Shown piece by piece: positions 1 to 8,486 of a stretch of DNA of 58,089 nucleotides. The position numbers were made by a program, and so were the translations under genes. Source of the DNA: an uncultured Sediminibacterium sp. (GTDB lineage: Bacteria; Bacteroidota; Bacteroidia; Chitinophagales; Chitinophagaceae); the NCBI GenBank assembly GCA_937911175.1, contig CALDSE010000076.1, positions 1 to 58,089 on the forward strand, written 5' to 3'. The number at the start of each line of letters is the position of its first letter. The stretch's first letter is position 1. Below the pieces are notes generated by a model. That model did no database searches. It saw nothing but the letters and a program-made list of their open reading frames with translations, and was not told where the DNA came from.

Positions 1-144
1 GTATTTAATAGATTTATTTATACCCTTTTTTTCTGCTATTTATACCCTGTTTTGGCAGGTTTATTTATTGTAGGCGGTTTAATATCAGGACTTTATCAAG
101 GGGGTTGGCGTATCTTGGACTCGAAACAGAGGCAGTATGCATAA
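1..144 (+). CDS. C-terminal end of an unidentified membrane protein (5' truncated)
   Basis: The first reading frame is open from the window edge to a TAA at 142-144 and gives 47 residues. They contain a long hydrophobic stretch rich in Phe, Leu, Tyr and Gly, then a short charged tail ending in SKQRQYA, which looks like the last membrane segment and cytoplasmic tail of an integral membrane protein. Its stop overlaps the start of the Rieske gene by eight bases (ATG at 137), so the two are probably translationally coupled in one operon. Too little is present to name the family. Confidence 0.5.
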   Translation, partial: VFNRFIYTLFFCYLYPVLAGLFIVGGLISGLYQGGWRILDSKQRQYA

Positions 145-1225
145 ATTTTATATCGATCCTATTATTGGAAGGGCTAAAACTATTGACACTTCTTTTTATT
201 TAGAGCCTCAAATACTAGAAGCTTCTAAAGAAAAAATATTTGCCCCTAGCTGGCAGTATATTGGACATACAGGAATGATTCCGAATGTAGGCGACGCATA
301 TCCATTTAAATTATTGGAAAATTTTATGAATGAACCCTTGGTACTTACCAGAGATACAAATAATCAAGTTCATTGTTTATCCAATGTTTGTACTCACAGA
401 GGAAATTTAATGGTCTATGAACCTTGTTCAGCGCAAAAGCATTTGCGTTGTAAATACCATGGAAGGGCTTTTCATTTAGATGGGAAATTTATTTCCATGC
501 CAGAGTTTACGGCTGTTGAAAATTTTATTCCAGAAAATAATCATTTACATAGCTTGCCTTTATTTAAGTGGGGCCCTTTATTATTTACACAATTAGCCAA
601 AGGAATTGGTCCGGAACTTTTTTTTCAAGCAATGCAAAAGCGAGTGGGCTGGCTACCTATTGATAAATTAGTTTTTGATGCATCTAGATCGAATGATTAT
701 TATATTAAATCTAATTGGGCATTGTACTGTGAAAATTATTTAGAAGGTTTTCATATTCCTTTTGTACATCCAGGACTTAATGCTTTTTTAGATTTCAAAG
801 ATTATTCCACTGAACTATTTACTTATGCAAGTTTGCAATTAGGGATTGCGAAAAACAACGAGCATTGTTTTGATATTCCTACAGCGCATACCGATGCAGG
901 TAAAAAAATAGCTGCTTATTATTTCTGGGTGTTTCCTAATATGATGTTTAATTTTTATCCTTGGGGCTTGTCGGTGAATATCATTACGCCCATTGATGCG
1001 GGCAATACCAAGGTAAGTTTTTTAAGTTTCGTATTTGATGCAAGCAAGCTAGGCCAAGGTGCTGGAAGCGGCTTAGATACTGTAGAAAAAGAGGATGAAG
1101 AAATTGTACAGCATGTACAAGAAGGCATTCGTTCGCGTTTTTACCATTATGGAAGATATGCCACTTTGCGCGAACAAGGCACACATCATTTCCATAGCCT
1201 ATTAGCCAATTTCTTGCAGCAATAA
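137..1225 (+). CDS. Rieske non-haem iron oxygenase, alpha-subunit type
   Basis: The 362-residue protein has the two-domain layout of ring-hydroxylating and choline-monooxygenase-type oxygenases. The Rieske [2Fe-2S] ligands are visible as C85-x-H87 (in CTHRG) and C105-x-x-H108 (in CKYHG). The catalytic domain carries the mononuclear-iron motif ENYLEGFHIPFVH, with H206 and H211 as probable ligands and an acidic third ligand expected near the C-terminus (EDEEIVQHVQEG region). Such enzymes use electrons from a separate reductase to insert oxygen into a substrate. No reductase or beta subunit lies nearby, so the electron donor must be encoded elsewhere. The start overlaps the upstream membrane protein by eight bases. 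The substrate cannot be read from the sequence. Confidence 0.85.
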   Translation: MHKFYIDPIIGRAKTIDTSFYLEPQILEASKEKIFAPSWQYIGHTGMIPNVGDAYPFKLLENFMNEPLVLTRDTNNQVHCLSNVCTHRGNLMVYEPCSAQKHLRCKYHGRAFHLDGKFISMPEFTAVENFIPENNHLHSLPLFKWGPLLFTQLAKGIGPELFFQAMQKRVGWLPIDKLVFDASRSNDYYIKSNWALYCENYLEGFHIPFVHPGLNAFLDFKDYSTELFTYASLQLGIAKNNEHCFDIPTAHTDAGKKIAAYYFWVFPNMMFNFYPWGLSVNIITPIDAGNTKVSFLSFVFDASKLGQGAGSGLDTVEKEDEEIVQHVQEGIRSRFYHYGRYATLREQGTHHFHSLLANFLQQ

Positions 1226-1353
1226 AATAGTATAGTTTATTAAATAAACTTCTAGCTTTTTATTTAACCCGGTGTACAAGTTTTTCAGGTTTTGTGATTT
1301 ATACGCTATAATTAATTACTTTTAATAGGCATAATGCATCAATTTTTTACCCC
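1226..1353. other. intergenic gap with an AT-rich perfect palindrome at 1234-1250
   Basis: AGTTTATT at 1234-1241 is mirrored by AATAAACT at 1243-1250 around a single A. It lies just after the Rieske stop and is followed by a few T-rich bases. It could be a weak terminator, but the stem has only two G-C pairs and there is no clean U run. No promoter consensus was recognised before the next gene. Confidence 0.3.
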
Positions 1354-2793
1354 ATGGAGGCTATTTTAAAACATATTGAAAATCTATATAATACAATTCA
1401 TCCCCATGCTTGGGATCGAATTCAGAAAATACCTCAAAGCGGGGGCGATCGTATCTATTTTAGAATTAGTCAAGGGGAGCAATCATGGATTGCAACATAT
1501 AATTTAAATATTAAGGAAAATCAAACCTTTATTTACTTCGCTAATTATTTTTATGAAAAGGGAATGCCCGTTCCTAAAATTTTAGCAGTGAATGAATCTT
1601 GCAATACTTATTTACAAGAAGACGTTGGAGCAGTTTCTTTATTGGATGTTTTAGAAAAAGAAGGAAAAACAGAATTCGTATTTTTATTATTTCAAAAAAG
1701 TTTAACCGCCTTAGCAAAATTACAAATTGAAGGAGCTAAGGGTTTAGATTATTCTAAGTGTTTAACCTCTAAGTATTTTGGTAAGCATTCTATTTTAACC
1801 GACTTATTATATTATAAATATTATTTCTTAGATACTTTGCAATATCCTTATGATAAGCAAGCTTTAATTGATGAGTTTGAAATATTAAGCGATCAACTAG
1901 CGGTAAGTCATTTTGATAATTTTATGTTCCGCGATTTTCAGAGCAGAAATATTATGGTACAAAATGGGGAAGTGTATTTTATCGACTTCCAAGGTGGTAT
2001 GCAAGGTGGACTACCTTATGATGTGGCTTCCTTGTTATGGCAGGCCAAGGCAGGGCTATCCAATGAATGGAAAGAAAAATTATTAGATCATTATATTACT
2101 GAATTACAAAAATTATTGCCAAGTCCTTTAGAGGCTGCAACATTTAAAAAGCAGTACAATGGTTTTGTACTATTAAGATTATTACAAGTTTTAGGCGCCT
2201 ATGGCTTTAGAGGTTTGTTTGAGAGAAAGGCGCATTTTTTAACTAGCATTCCTTTGGGCTTAGAAAATTTAAAAAGTTTTTTACAAACTTATGCTTTAGA
2301 CAAAGACACACCTGTTTTTGCTTCTATCTTGAAGTGGATGGTAAGTGATGAAGTCATAGAACGTTTTACGCCACCTACTGCTGGTGCAAATACACCTTTA
2401 GAAATTACTATTAATAGCTTTAGTTATAAAAAAGGAATTCCTTCGGATAGTTCTGAGAATGGCGGTGGCTTTGTATTTGATATGCGAGGTATATTAAATC
2501 CAGGAAGGGTAGAAGAATATAAAAAACAATCGGGCTTAGACAAACCCGTTCAAGATTTTCTAGAACAAAGAACTAAAATGAATAGTTTTTTAAATAGCGT
2601 TTGGGATTTAATAGACATTACTGTAGAAGATTATTTAAAAAGAGGATTCACTTCACTACATATAAATTTTGGATGTACAGGGGGGCAACATCGAAGTGTA
2701 TTTGCCGCAGAACAAACGGCAAGGCATCTTAGAAATAAATACAAGATCAAAGTATTGCTAGCACATACCAATAAAGAAAATTGGGTTAAATAA
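1354..2793 (+). CDS. AmgK-like sugar kinase fused to a RapZ C-terminal domain
   Basis: This is a 479-residue two-domain protein. Residues 1 to about 330 are an aminoglycoside-phosphotransferase-fold kinase: the catalytic loop is RDFQSRN (D194, N199) and the metal-binding motif is IDFQ (D211). Residues from about 350 to 479 match the C-terminal half of RapZ, with DMRGILNPGR and the hallmark GCTGGQHRS at 440-448. The nearest kinase role is AmgK, the anomeric kinase that phosphorylates MurNAc or GlcNAc in peptidoglycan recycling, because the next gene is a MurU-like nucleotidyltransferase eight bases downstream. In E. coli the RapZ C-terminal domain senses glucosamine-6-phosphate and helps control GlmS synthesis. 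Inference: the fusion couples cell-wall sugar salvage to an amino-sugar sensor. The RapZ N-terminal P-loop domain is absent. Antibiotic resistance is unlikely in this context. Confidence 0.8.
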   Translation: MEAILKHIENLYNTIHPHAWDRIQKIPQSGGDRIYFRISQGEQSWIATYNLNIKENQTFIYFANYFYEKGMPVPKILAVNESCNTYLQEDVGAVSLLDVLEKEGKTEFVFLLFQKSLTALAKLQIEGAKGLDYSKCLTSKYFGKHSILTDLLYYKYYFLDTLQYPYDKQALIDEFEILSDQLAVSHFDNFMFRDFQSRNIMVQNGEVYFIDFQGGMQGGLPYDVASLLWQAKAGLSNEWKEKLLDHYITELQKLLPSPLEAATFKKQYNGFVLLRLLQVLGAYGFRGLFERKAHFLTSIPLGLENLKSFLQTYALDKDTPVFASILKWMVSDEVIERFTPPTAGANTPLEITINSFSYKKGIPSDSSENGGGFVFDMRGILNPGRVEEYKKQSGLDKPVQDFLEQRTKMNSFLNSVWDLIDITVEDYLKRGFTSLHINFGCTGGQHRSVFAAEQTARHLRNKYKIKVLLAHTNKENWVK

Positions 2794-2801
2794 TTGATTC
2801 T

Positions 2802-3554
2802 ATGAGAGCCATGATTTTAGCAGCAGGTTTAGGTACAAGGCTAAAGCCCTTTACCGATTTTCATCCCAAGGCCTTGGCCATGGTGAATGGAAAGTCTTTG
2901 CTGCAAAGGAATGTAGAATACTTGCAAGCATTTGGCATTAACGAAGTAGTGGTGAATGTGCATCATTTTGCAGATCAAATTATGGAGGCGGTTGAAACAA
3001 ATAAAGGCTGGGGAAGTACCGTAACTATTTCTGACGAAAGCAGTGAAGTTTTAGAAACTGGAGGGGGTGTAGTTTTTGCAAAATCTTTTTTTGAGCAAGA
3101 AGAAAATTGGTTGGTGATGAACGCCGATATTTTAACCAATTTAGATATTGATAAATTAATAGCAGCAGATAAAGTTTTATCCGAGGGTGCTGAAAATTAT
3201 ATTGCTACTTTAGCAGTAACGAACAGAGTCTCAAGCAGAAATTTATTATTTACAACAGAAGGTAATTTAATAGGCTGGAGAAATAATACAACACGTGAGG
3301 AAAAGTGGGCAGGTGTAAATAACACTGAACAGCCTGTGGGCATTCATTCTATTGCTAAAGCATTTAGCGGCATTCAAATACTACATGCATCTTTTTATTC
3401 AAGTTTAGAAATGACGGGTAAGTTTTCTTTGATAGATGCTTATTTACAAACGGCAGCCAAAGGTACAATTGGTTATTACGATCATAGCGATAGTATTTTA
3501 TTAGATGTAGGTAAGCCTGAAAATATTGAAAAAGCAGAAAGTCTTTTCGAATAA
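2802..3554 (+). CDS. murU: NDP-sugar nucleotidyltransferase, MurU-like
   Basis: A 250-residue nucleotidyltransferase with the signature LAAGLGTRLKPFTDFHPKAL at the N-terminus; the G-rich loop (residues 9-13) and K23 form the nucleotide-binding site. The length and the GGGV motif near residue 88 fit the short MurU/mannose-1-phosphate guanylyltransferase branch. In Pseudomonas MurU converts MurNAc-1-phosphate to UDP-MurNAc after AmgK, bypassing de novo synthesis and fosfomycin-sensitive MurA. The AmgK-like gene directly upstream supports that role. A GDP-mannose or other NDP-sugar role remains possible. Confidence 0.75.
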   Translation: MRAMILAAGLGTRLKPFTDFHPKALAMVNGKSLLQRNVEYLQAFGINEVVVNVHHFADQIMEAVETNKGWGSTVTISDESSEVLETGGGVVFAKSFFEQEENWLVMNADILTNLDIDKLIAADKVLSEGAENYIATLAVTNRVSSRNLLFTTEGNLIGWRNNTTREEKWAGVNNTEQPVGIHSIAKAFSGIQILHASFYSSLEMTGKFSLIDAYLQTAAKGTIGYYDHSDSILLDVGKPENIEKAESLFE

Positions 3555-3578
3555 GTAGCGCGCGTTTATTGTTCTACT

Positions 3579-4733
3579 TTATACTTTAATGTATATTTTC
3601 TTTTTATCTAAGAAATAAGCAAGTACTCCAAAAAAAGCAATAAAACTTAAGGCATATACAAAAGAGCCTACGCGTAAATCAGTATTTATATTCTTACATA
3701 CATTTTCGTAAAACCAAGGCAGGGCTGAAGTGTAGACGGGTTCTCCTTTTTCGTCCCTATGGTCCACCCATCTTAGTAAGGCTAAAACACGCGGTAAAAA
3801 TCCGCTGAGTACAAATACAAATAAGGGATTCTTTCCAAATAGATCGAAAAAATGACTCCATTTTCCTTTTGCATTTTGAAATTCTAATAAATAGATAAGC
3901 ATGCCTAAACTCACCATGGCAAGTCCAGAAGTATATAATACATAACTACTGGTCCATATTTTTTTATTAATAGGAAAACTAAAATCCCAAATATAGCCTA
4001 CAAATATAAGTACCACTCCTGTTAAAAGGATTTGCGCCAACATCTCATAATTTTTTCCTTTTAACTGAATGTATTCACCTACTAAAAAACCAAGTATCAC
4101 TTGTACAATAGCCGGGAAGGTACTGGTTAGTCCCTCAGGATCAAAGGGAACGCCTTCTCCTTTATAAATATGTGATACACCTAAAATAGTTTGGTCAATG
4201 CTATTGCCAAAATAGCCCGATAAACTAAAGGGATGTCCCGCAGCACCTAATGAATAAGTTAATACCCAATAAATGACTAGTATCATCATGCCTATAAACA
4301 GTGCTATGCGAGATTTTCCATAATAAATAATAATAGAGGCGAAAAAATAACAAAGTGCAATTCTTTGTAAGACGCCTAAAATGCGCACCATTTCCCAAGG
4401 CTTAAAAACTAATTCAGTACCTGAGAATTTTACAAAAGGGCTCCAATTTAAAAACAGTCCTATACCAAAAATTAAAAGTGTACGCTTTATTATTTTTGTC
4501 CAAAATTCAGCAGCACCTGCATTTTGTAATTTGGGCATCACAAAGGACATCGCATTACCCACTGCAAATAAAAAGAAGGGGAATACTAAATCGGTGGGGG
4601 TGCATCCATGCCAGCTTGCATGTCCTAAAGGGCTATAAATATGGGCCCAAGAACCCGGATTATTCACTAGAATCATAAGCGCCACAGTGGCTCCTCTAAA
4701 TACATCAAGGGAATAATATCGCTGCTGACTCAT
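3579..4733 (-). CDS. NagX/HGSNAT-like membrane acetyltransferase (DUF5009 type)
   Basis: The 384-residue polytopic protein has roughly ten hydrophobic segments. Near the N-terminus it reads RYYSLDVFRGATVALMILVN, then GHASWHGCTPTDLVFPFF (H38, W41, H42), the diagnostic block of heparan-alpha-glucosaminide N-acetyltransferase and bacterial NagX proteins. In HGSNAT a histidine in this loop carries the acetyl group from cytosolic acetyl-CoA across the membrane to an amino sugar. The gene converges on the murU gene with a 24-base gap, so it is not co-transcribed with it, but the subject matter (amino sugars) is shared. The bacterial substrate is not established by the sequence. Confidence 0.75.
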   Translation of the reverse strand: MSQQRYYSLDVFRGATVALMILVNNPGSWAHIYSPLGHASWHGCTPTDLVFPFFLFAVGNAMSFVMPKLQNAGAAEFWTKIIKRTLLIFGIGLFLNWSPFVKFSGTELVFKPWEMVRILGVLQRIALCYFFASIIIYYGKSRIALFIGMMILVIYWVLTYSLGAAGHPFSLSGYFGNSIDQTILGVSHIYKGEGVPFDPEGLTSTFPAIVQVILGFLVGEYIQLKGKNYEMLAQILLTGVVLIFVGYIWDFSFPINKKIWTSSYVLYTSGLAMVSLGMLIYLLEFQNAKGKWSHFFDLFGKNPLFVFVLSGFLPRVLALLRWVDHRDEKGEPVYTSALPWFYENVCKNINTDLRVGSFVYALSFIAFFGVLAYFLDKKKIYIKV

Positions 4734-4780
4734 AGAATATTATAGTATAAAAAATTTACTAATAAATAGCCCCGTTTTAA

Positions 4781-4788
4781 TATCTTTG
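4781..4788 (+). promoter_or_regulatory. candidate -7 element for the rfb operon (TATCTTTG)
   Basis: TATCTTTG matches the Bacteroidota -7 consensus TAnnTTTG exactly and lies 17 bases before the rfbB ATG, implying a leader of only about ten bases. No TTG at the expected -33 spacing was seen, so this is a motif match only. Confidence 0.4.
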
Positions 4789-4804
4789 TAAGATACAAAT
4801 TCAG

Positions 4805-5899
4805 ATGGGAAAAAATATATTAATTACAGGCGGGGCGGGCTTCATTGGATCACATGTGGTACGTTTAATGGTGACCAAATACCCTCAGTATCAAATCTTT
4901 AATTTAGATGCACTTACCTATGCAGGTAATTTAGAAAATTTAAAGGATATAGAAAAGGCAGCGAATTATCATTTTATAAAAGCCAATATTTTAGAGGCAG
5001 ATAGTTTAAAAGACATTTTTCAAAAACATGCTATTACAGATGTCATTCATTTGGCCGCAGAATCGCATGTAGATAGGTCCATTGTATCTCCTTTAGATTT
5101 TGTGTATACCAATGTTATTGGCACCGTGAACTTATTAAATACGGCTAAAGAATATTGGAAGGGCGATTTAAGTTATGAAAAAGCGCATGATGGTTCTTGG
5201 GAGAAAAATCGTAACCATGTTTTTTACCATGTCTCCACTGATGAAGTCTATGGAAGCTTAGGTAAGGAAGGGTTGTTTAAAGAAACCACTGCCTACGATC
5301 CTAACTCACCTTATTCAGCAAGTAAAGCGGCCAGTGATCATTTTGTGCGCGCTTATGGTGAAACTTATCATCTACCTTATGTAGTTTCTAATTGTTCTAA
5401 TAACTACGGACCAAACCATTTTCCAGAAAAATTAATTCCTTTATTTATACATAATATTATCAATAAAAAAGCATTGCCTGTTTATGGCGATGGTTTATAC
5501 ACCCGTGATTGGTTATATGTAATTGACCATGCCCGTGCCATTGATTTAATATTTCATGAAGGTAAAAATGGAGACACTTATAATATTGGGGGCTTTAATG
5601 AGTGGACCAATATTGATTTAGTAAAATTAATGTGTGCTCAAATGGATATTAAACTAGGAAGAGCAGTGGGAGAAAGCGAAGCCTTAATTACTTATGTGAA
5701 AGACAGACCAGGCCATGATCGCAGATATGCCATTGACGCTACTAAATTAAATAAAGAATTAGGTTGGAGCCCTTCTGTTACTTTTGAGCAAGGCTTGGCA
5801 GCTACCATTGACTGGTATTTGAATAATGGCCCTTGGTTAGAAAATGTAACGAGTGGCAATTATCAGACCTATTATAACTCCATGTATTCAAATAGATAA
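4805..5899 (+). CDS. rfbB: dTDP-glucose 4,6-dehydratase
   Basis: A 364-residue short-chain dehydrogenase/reductase of the extended type. The NAD-binding motif GGAGFIGSH is at residues 9-17, the catalytic STDEVYG at 144-150 (T145, D146, E147) and the Tyr-xxx-Lys pair at Y170/K174 in YSASKAASDHF. NNYGPNHFPEKLIPL and GDGLYTRDWLYV are also characteristic. It converts dTDP-glucose to dTDP-4-keto-6-deoxyglucose, the step before the RfbC epimerase encoded just downstream. It opens a three-gene operon for activated deoxysugar used in surface polysaccharides. Confidence 0.96.
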   Translation: MGKNILITGGAGFIGSHVVRLMVTKYPQYQIFNLDALTYAGNLENLKDIEKAANYHFIKANILEADSLKDIFQKHAITDVIHLAAESHVDRSIVSPLDFVYTNVIGTVNLLNTAKEYWKGDLSYEKAHDGSWEKNRNHVFYHVSTDEVYGSLGKEGLFKETTAYDPNSPYSASKAASDHFVRAYGETYHLPYVVSNCSNNYGPNHFPEKLIPLFIHNIINKKALPVYGDGLYTRDWLYVIDHARAIDLIFHEGKNGDTYNIGGFNEWTNIDLVKLMCAQMDIKLGRAVGESEALITYVKDRPGHDRRYAIDATKLNKELGWSPSVTFEQGLAATIDWYLNNGPWLENVTSGNYQTYYNSMYSNR

Positions 5900-5909
5900 G
5901 ATCCAAAGA

Positions 5910-6461
5910 ATGAAAATAGAAGCTACACCCTTAAAAGATTGTTTTATTATTCACGACACTGTGCATGGCGATGCGAGAGGTTATTTTATTGAAACATTTA
6001 ACCTAAGAGATTTTAAAGCTGCCAGTGGTTTAGAAATTGATTTTGTACAAGACAATCAATCGAGATCAAGCAAAGGCGTTTTAAGAGGTTTACATATGCA
6101 AAGAGGTGCCGCTGCACAAGCAAAGCTAGTAAGGGTTTTAGAAGGGGCGGTATTAGATGTAGTAGTTGATTTAAGAAAAGGTTCTCCTAGCTTTGGCCAG
6201 CATTTTACCATTGAGCTTACTGCAGAGAATCATAAACAATTTTTTGTTCCTGCGGGCTTTGCGCATGGATTTGTAGTATTAAGTGAATCGGCTACTTTCT
6301 TTTATAAGGTAGATAAGTTTTATGAGCCAGGCGATGAAGTAGGTATTATGTATAACGATAAGGATTTAAATATTGATTGGAAATTAGCTACATCGGAATT
6401 AATATTTTCTGAAAAAGATAAAACATTAGGAAGCTTTGCTGAATATGCGGCTAGCTTATAA
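5910..6461 (+). CDS. rfbC: dTDP-4-dehydrorhamnose 3,5-epimerase
   Basis: The 183-residue cupin protein begins with MKIEATPLKDCFII and holds the family blocks DARGYFIETFN, the catalytic-histidine motif RGLHMQ, DVVVDLRKGSPSFG and FFVPAGFAHGFVVL. I chose the ATG at 5910, ten bases after the rfbB stop; an earlier in-frame ATG at 5853 lies inside rfbB and would add 19 residues not typical of the family. The enzyme epimerises C3 and C5 of dTDP-4-keto-6-deoxyglucose. The gene sits between rfbB and rfbA in the same operon. Confidence 0.95.
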   Translation: MKIEATPLKDCFIIHDTVHGDARGYFIETFNLRDFKAASGLEIDFVQDNQSRSSKGVLRGLHMQRGAAAQAKLVRVLEGAVLDVVVDLRKGSPSFGQHFTIELTAENHKQFFVPAGFAHGFVVLSESATFFYKVDKFYEPGDEVGIMYNDKDLNIDWKLATSELIFSEKDKTLGSFAEYAASL

Positions 6462-6485
6462 AAATAAAAAACAAAAATTAGGTTT

Positions 6486-7346
6486 ATGAAAGGTATTATA
6501 TTAGCAGGCGGATCAGGTACTAGGTTGTATCCTATTACCAAGGGTATCAGTAAGCAATTAATGCCTATCTATGATAAGCCCATGATTTATTATCCTTTGT
6601 CTGTATTGATGTTGGCGGGGATTAAAGAAGTATTAATTATCACTACACCCGAGGACAATGATCAATTTAAAAGATTGTTGGGTGATGGTGCTGAAATAGG
6701 TTGCAAATTTAGTTATGCAGTACAAGCTGTTCCAAACGGACTAGCGCAAGCATTTGTGATTGGCGCCGATTTTATTGGTAAGGATAAAGTGTCTTTAGTT
6801 TTAGGAGACAATATTTTTTATGGTGCAGGTTTTAGTAAACTAGTACAATCTTTTAACGACTTAGATGGCGCAGCTGTATTTGCTTACGAAGTAAATGATC
6901 CTGAGCGTTATGGTGTTGTGGAATTTGACGAAAATAACAATGCAATCTCATTAGAAGAAAAGCCAAAAGCGCCTAAATCAAATTATGCGGTACCAGGTTT
7001 ATATTTTTATGATAATACTGTGGTTGAAATTGCTAAGAATATTCCTGCCTCTCCAAGAGGGGAGTTCGAAATTACCGATGTTAACAAGGTGTACTTAGAG
7101 CGTAAGCAATTACAAGTAGGTATTATGAATAGAGGTACCGCTTGGTTAGATACTGGTACTTTTGAATCCTTGGCAGATGCCTGTGAGTTTGTAAGAGTCA
7201 TAGAGAAGCGTCAAAGTCAAAAAATAGGCTGTATTGAGGAAGTGGCCTTTAGAATGGGCTTTATTGATAAGGCACAATTACTAGTTTTAGCCGATAAATA
7301 TGCTAAAAGTGGCTATGGAGAATACCTTAGACAGTTAAAAAAATAG
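6486..7346 (+). CDS. rfbA: glucose-1-phosphate thymidylyltransferase
   Basis: A 286-residue nucleotidyltransferase beginning [18 protein letters not shown], with the classic RmlA blocks [28 protein letters not shown] and [13 protein letters not shown]. It makes dTDP-glucose from glucose-1-phosphate and dTTP, feeding RfbB. RmlA-type enzymes are normally inhibited by dTDP-rhamnose. It is the last gene of the rfb set; the reductase gene rfbD is not found here or elsewhere in the window. Confidence 0.96.
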   Translation: MKGIILAGGSGTRLYPITKGISKQLMPIYDKPMIYYPLSVLMLAGIKEVLIITTPEDNDQFKRLLGDGAEIGCKFSYAVQAVPNGLAQAFVIGADFIGKDKVSLVLGDNIFYGAGFSKLVQSFNDLDGAAVFAYEVNDPERYGVVEFDENNNAISLEEKPKAPKSNYAVPGLYFYDNTVVEIAKNIPASPRGEFEITDVNKVYLERKQLQVGIMNRGTAWLDTGTFESLADACEFVRVIEKRQSQKIGCIEEVAFRMGFIDKAQLLVLADKYAKSGYGEYLRQLKK

Positions 7347-7394
7347 ATTTTTCTAGTTTGTAGCAGCTATTTTCTATTTTCTTAAACAAAAAAT

Positions 7395-7419
7395 GAACAA
7401 TTTTATAAATATGTTGTTC
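7395..7419. promoter_or_regulatory. inverted repeat upstream of the CarH-type regulator
   Basis: GAACAA at 7395-7400 is mirrored by TTGTTC at 7414-7419 with a 13-base AT-rich spacer, ending seven bases before the regulator's ATG. The position fits an autoregulatory operator, but the arms are short and AT-rich, so chance is possible. Confidence 0.3.
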
Positions 7420-7426
7420 TTATGGT

Positions 7427-8305
7427 ATGTCAACTTATTCAATCAAGGATTTAGAGCAAGTTTCTGGGATCAAGGCCCACACCATTCGTATATGGGAGCA
7501 GCGCTATAATTTCCTGCAACCCTCTCGTACTGAGACGAATATAAGAACCTATTCAGCCGTTGAATTAAAGACCATTTTAAACGTATCGTTTTTAAATAAA
7601 TACGGTTTCAAAATCTCGCATATTGATAAGATGAGTCCGGAGCAAATGGAAGAAAAAATTCTTACCATTAATCAAATGGACGCGCAGAAGGAAAGGGTAG
7701 TGAACAATTTGATTAAGGATATGGTGTCATTGAACATGCCAGCCTTTGAACAACAATTAGATAATTATATAGCACAAAAGGGGGTTGAAAAAACCATTGT
7801 GGAAATCATCTTTTCTTTTTTAGAAAGAGTGGGTATACTTTGGATGACAAGCAAGATAAACCCAGCACAGGAGCATCTTGCAACCAATATCTTAAGACAG
7901 AAAATTATTTATGGCATTGAAAAATTAACGCCAGTAACTAAATATACAAAGAGAGTGGTTTTATTCTTGCCTGAAGCAGAGTACCATGAATTAGGCATTT
8001 TATATGTACATTTTTTATTAAAACAAAATGGCATATACGTAGATTATTTAGGAACCAATATACCTATGGGAGACCTTGAATTTTTAGTGAGCAGAACAAA
8101 ACCTGATTATCTATTTTGTCATATTACATCCCCTGCAAAGAAGTTTAAATTGGATAAGTTTCTAGATGGTTTATCTAAAATTAATAAAAGCTCTCCAGTG
8201 GTTTTATCGGGTCAAATTGTTCGTGATTATAAGGGACAAGTCGCTTCCAATATCTCCATTAAACGAAGCTTAGGAGAGACCATTCAGTTTCTGAATACTA
8301 TCTAA
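7427..8305 (+). CDS. MerR-family, B12-binding light-responsive regulator (CarH/LitR type)
   Basis: The 292-residue protein has an N-terminal MerR helix-turn-helix (about residues 1-70; YSIKDLEQVSGIKAHTIRIWEQRY), a helical bundle and a C-terminal Rossmann cobalamin domain. Signature residues of the CarH family are present: W139 followed after nine residues by E149-H150 (Wx9EH), where the His is the upper ligand in the dark-adapted repressor after light, and E185-x-H187-x-x-G190, where H187 is the lower axial ligand. In the family adenosylcobalamin favours a DNA-bound tetramer that light breaks up, freeing carotenoid genes. The gene precedes the sigma factor and crt genes on the same strand, so it is the likely repressor of them. 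Light response is inferred from these residues, not shown. Confidence 0.85.
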   Translation: MSTYSIKDLEQVSGIKAHTIRIWEQRYNFLQPSRTETNIRTYSAVELKTILNVSFLNKYGFKISHIDKMSPEQMEEKILTINQMDAQKERVVNNLIKDMVSLNMPAFEQQLDNYIAQKGVEKTIVEIIFSFLERVGILWMTSKINPAQEHLATNILRQKIIYGIEKLTPVTKYTKRVVLFLPEAEYHELGILYVHFLLKQNGIYVDYLGTNIPMGDLEFLVSRTKPDYLFCHITSPAKKFKLDKFLDGLSKINKSSPVVLSGQIVRDYKGQVASNISIKRSLGETIQFLNTI

Positions 8306-8355
8306 TTATCTATTTTCGAAGTTTTACGCCTACTAGCTGAAAACCTTGACTTTTC

Positions 8356-8382
8356 TTAAAATATTGGTTATCAGTATTTTAA
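8356..8382. promoter_or_regulatory. inverted repeat between carH-like and sigma genes
   Basis: TTAAAATA at 8356-8363 and TATTTTAA at 8375-8382 are perfect 8-base arms around an 11-base spacer. It is one of three inverted repeats in the 217-base gap and could be part of a MerR-type operator array. AT-rich composition lowers confidence. Confidence 0.3.
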
Positions 8383-8388
8383 ATTCTT

Positions 8389-8410
8389 ATAACCCGAAAT
8401 AGGGGGTTAT
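8389..8410. promoter_or_regulatory. inverted repeat ATAACCC/GGGTTAT in the crt control region
   Basis: ATAACCC at 8389-8395 is mirrored perfectly by GGGTTAT at 8404-8410 with an 8-base spacer. It has three G-C pairs per arm in an AT-rich gap, which makes chance less likely. It is either a regulator site or a short hairpin ending the upstream transcript; no U tract follows. Confidence 0.4.
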
Positions 8411-8486
8411 TGAAGCTTAGAAATCCGAAATGTTTAACTATTTTTTTCAAAAATCAAACAAAATAACCATTTTGAATCATAATTAT

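Noticed and set aside
1354..2793. Aminoglycoside resistance phosphotransferase
   Set aside because: The fold matches but the RapZ-C fusion and MurU-like neighbour point to cell-wall sugar salvage.
5853..5909. Earlier start of rfbC inside rfbB
   Set aside because: The added 19 residues are not typical of RmlC and the ATG at 5910 is placed right after the rfbB stop.
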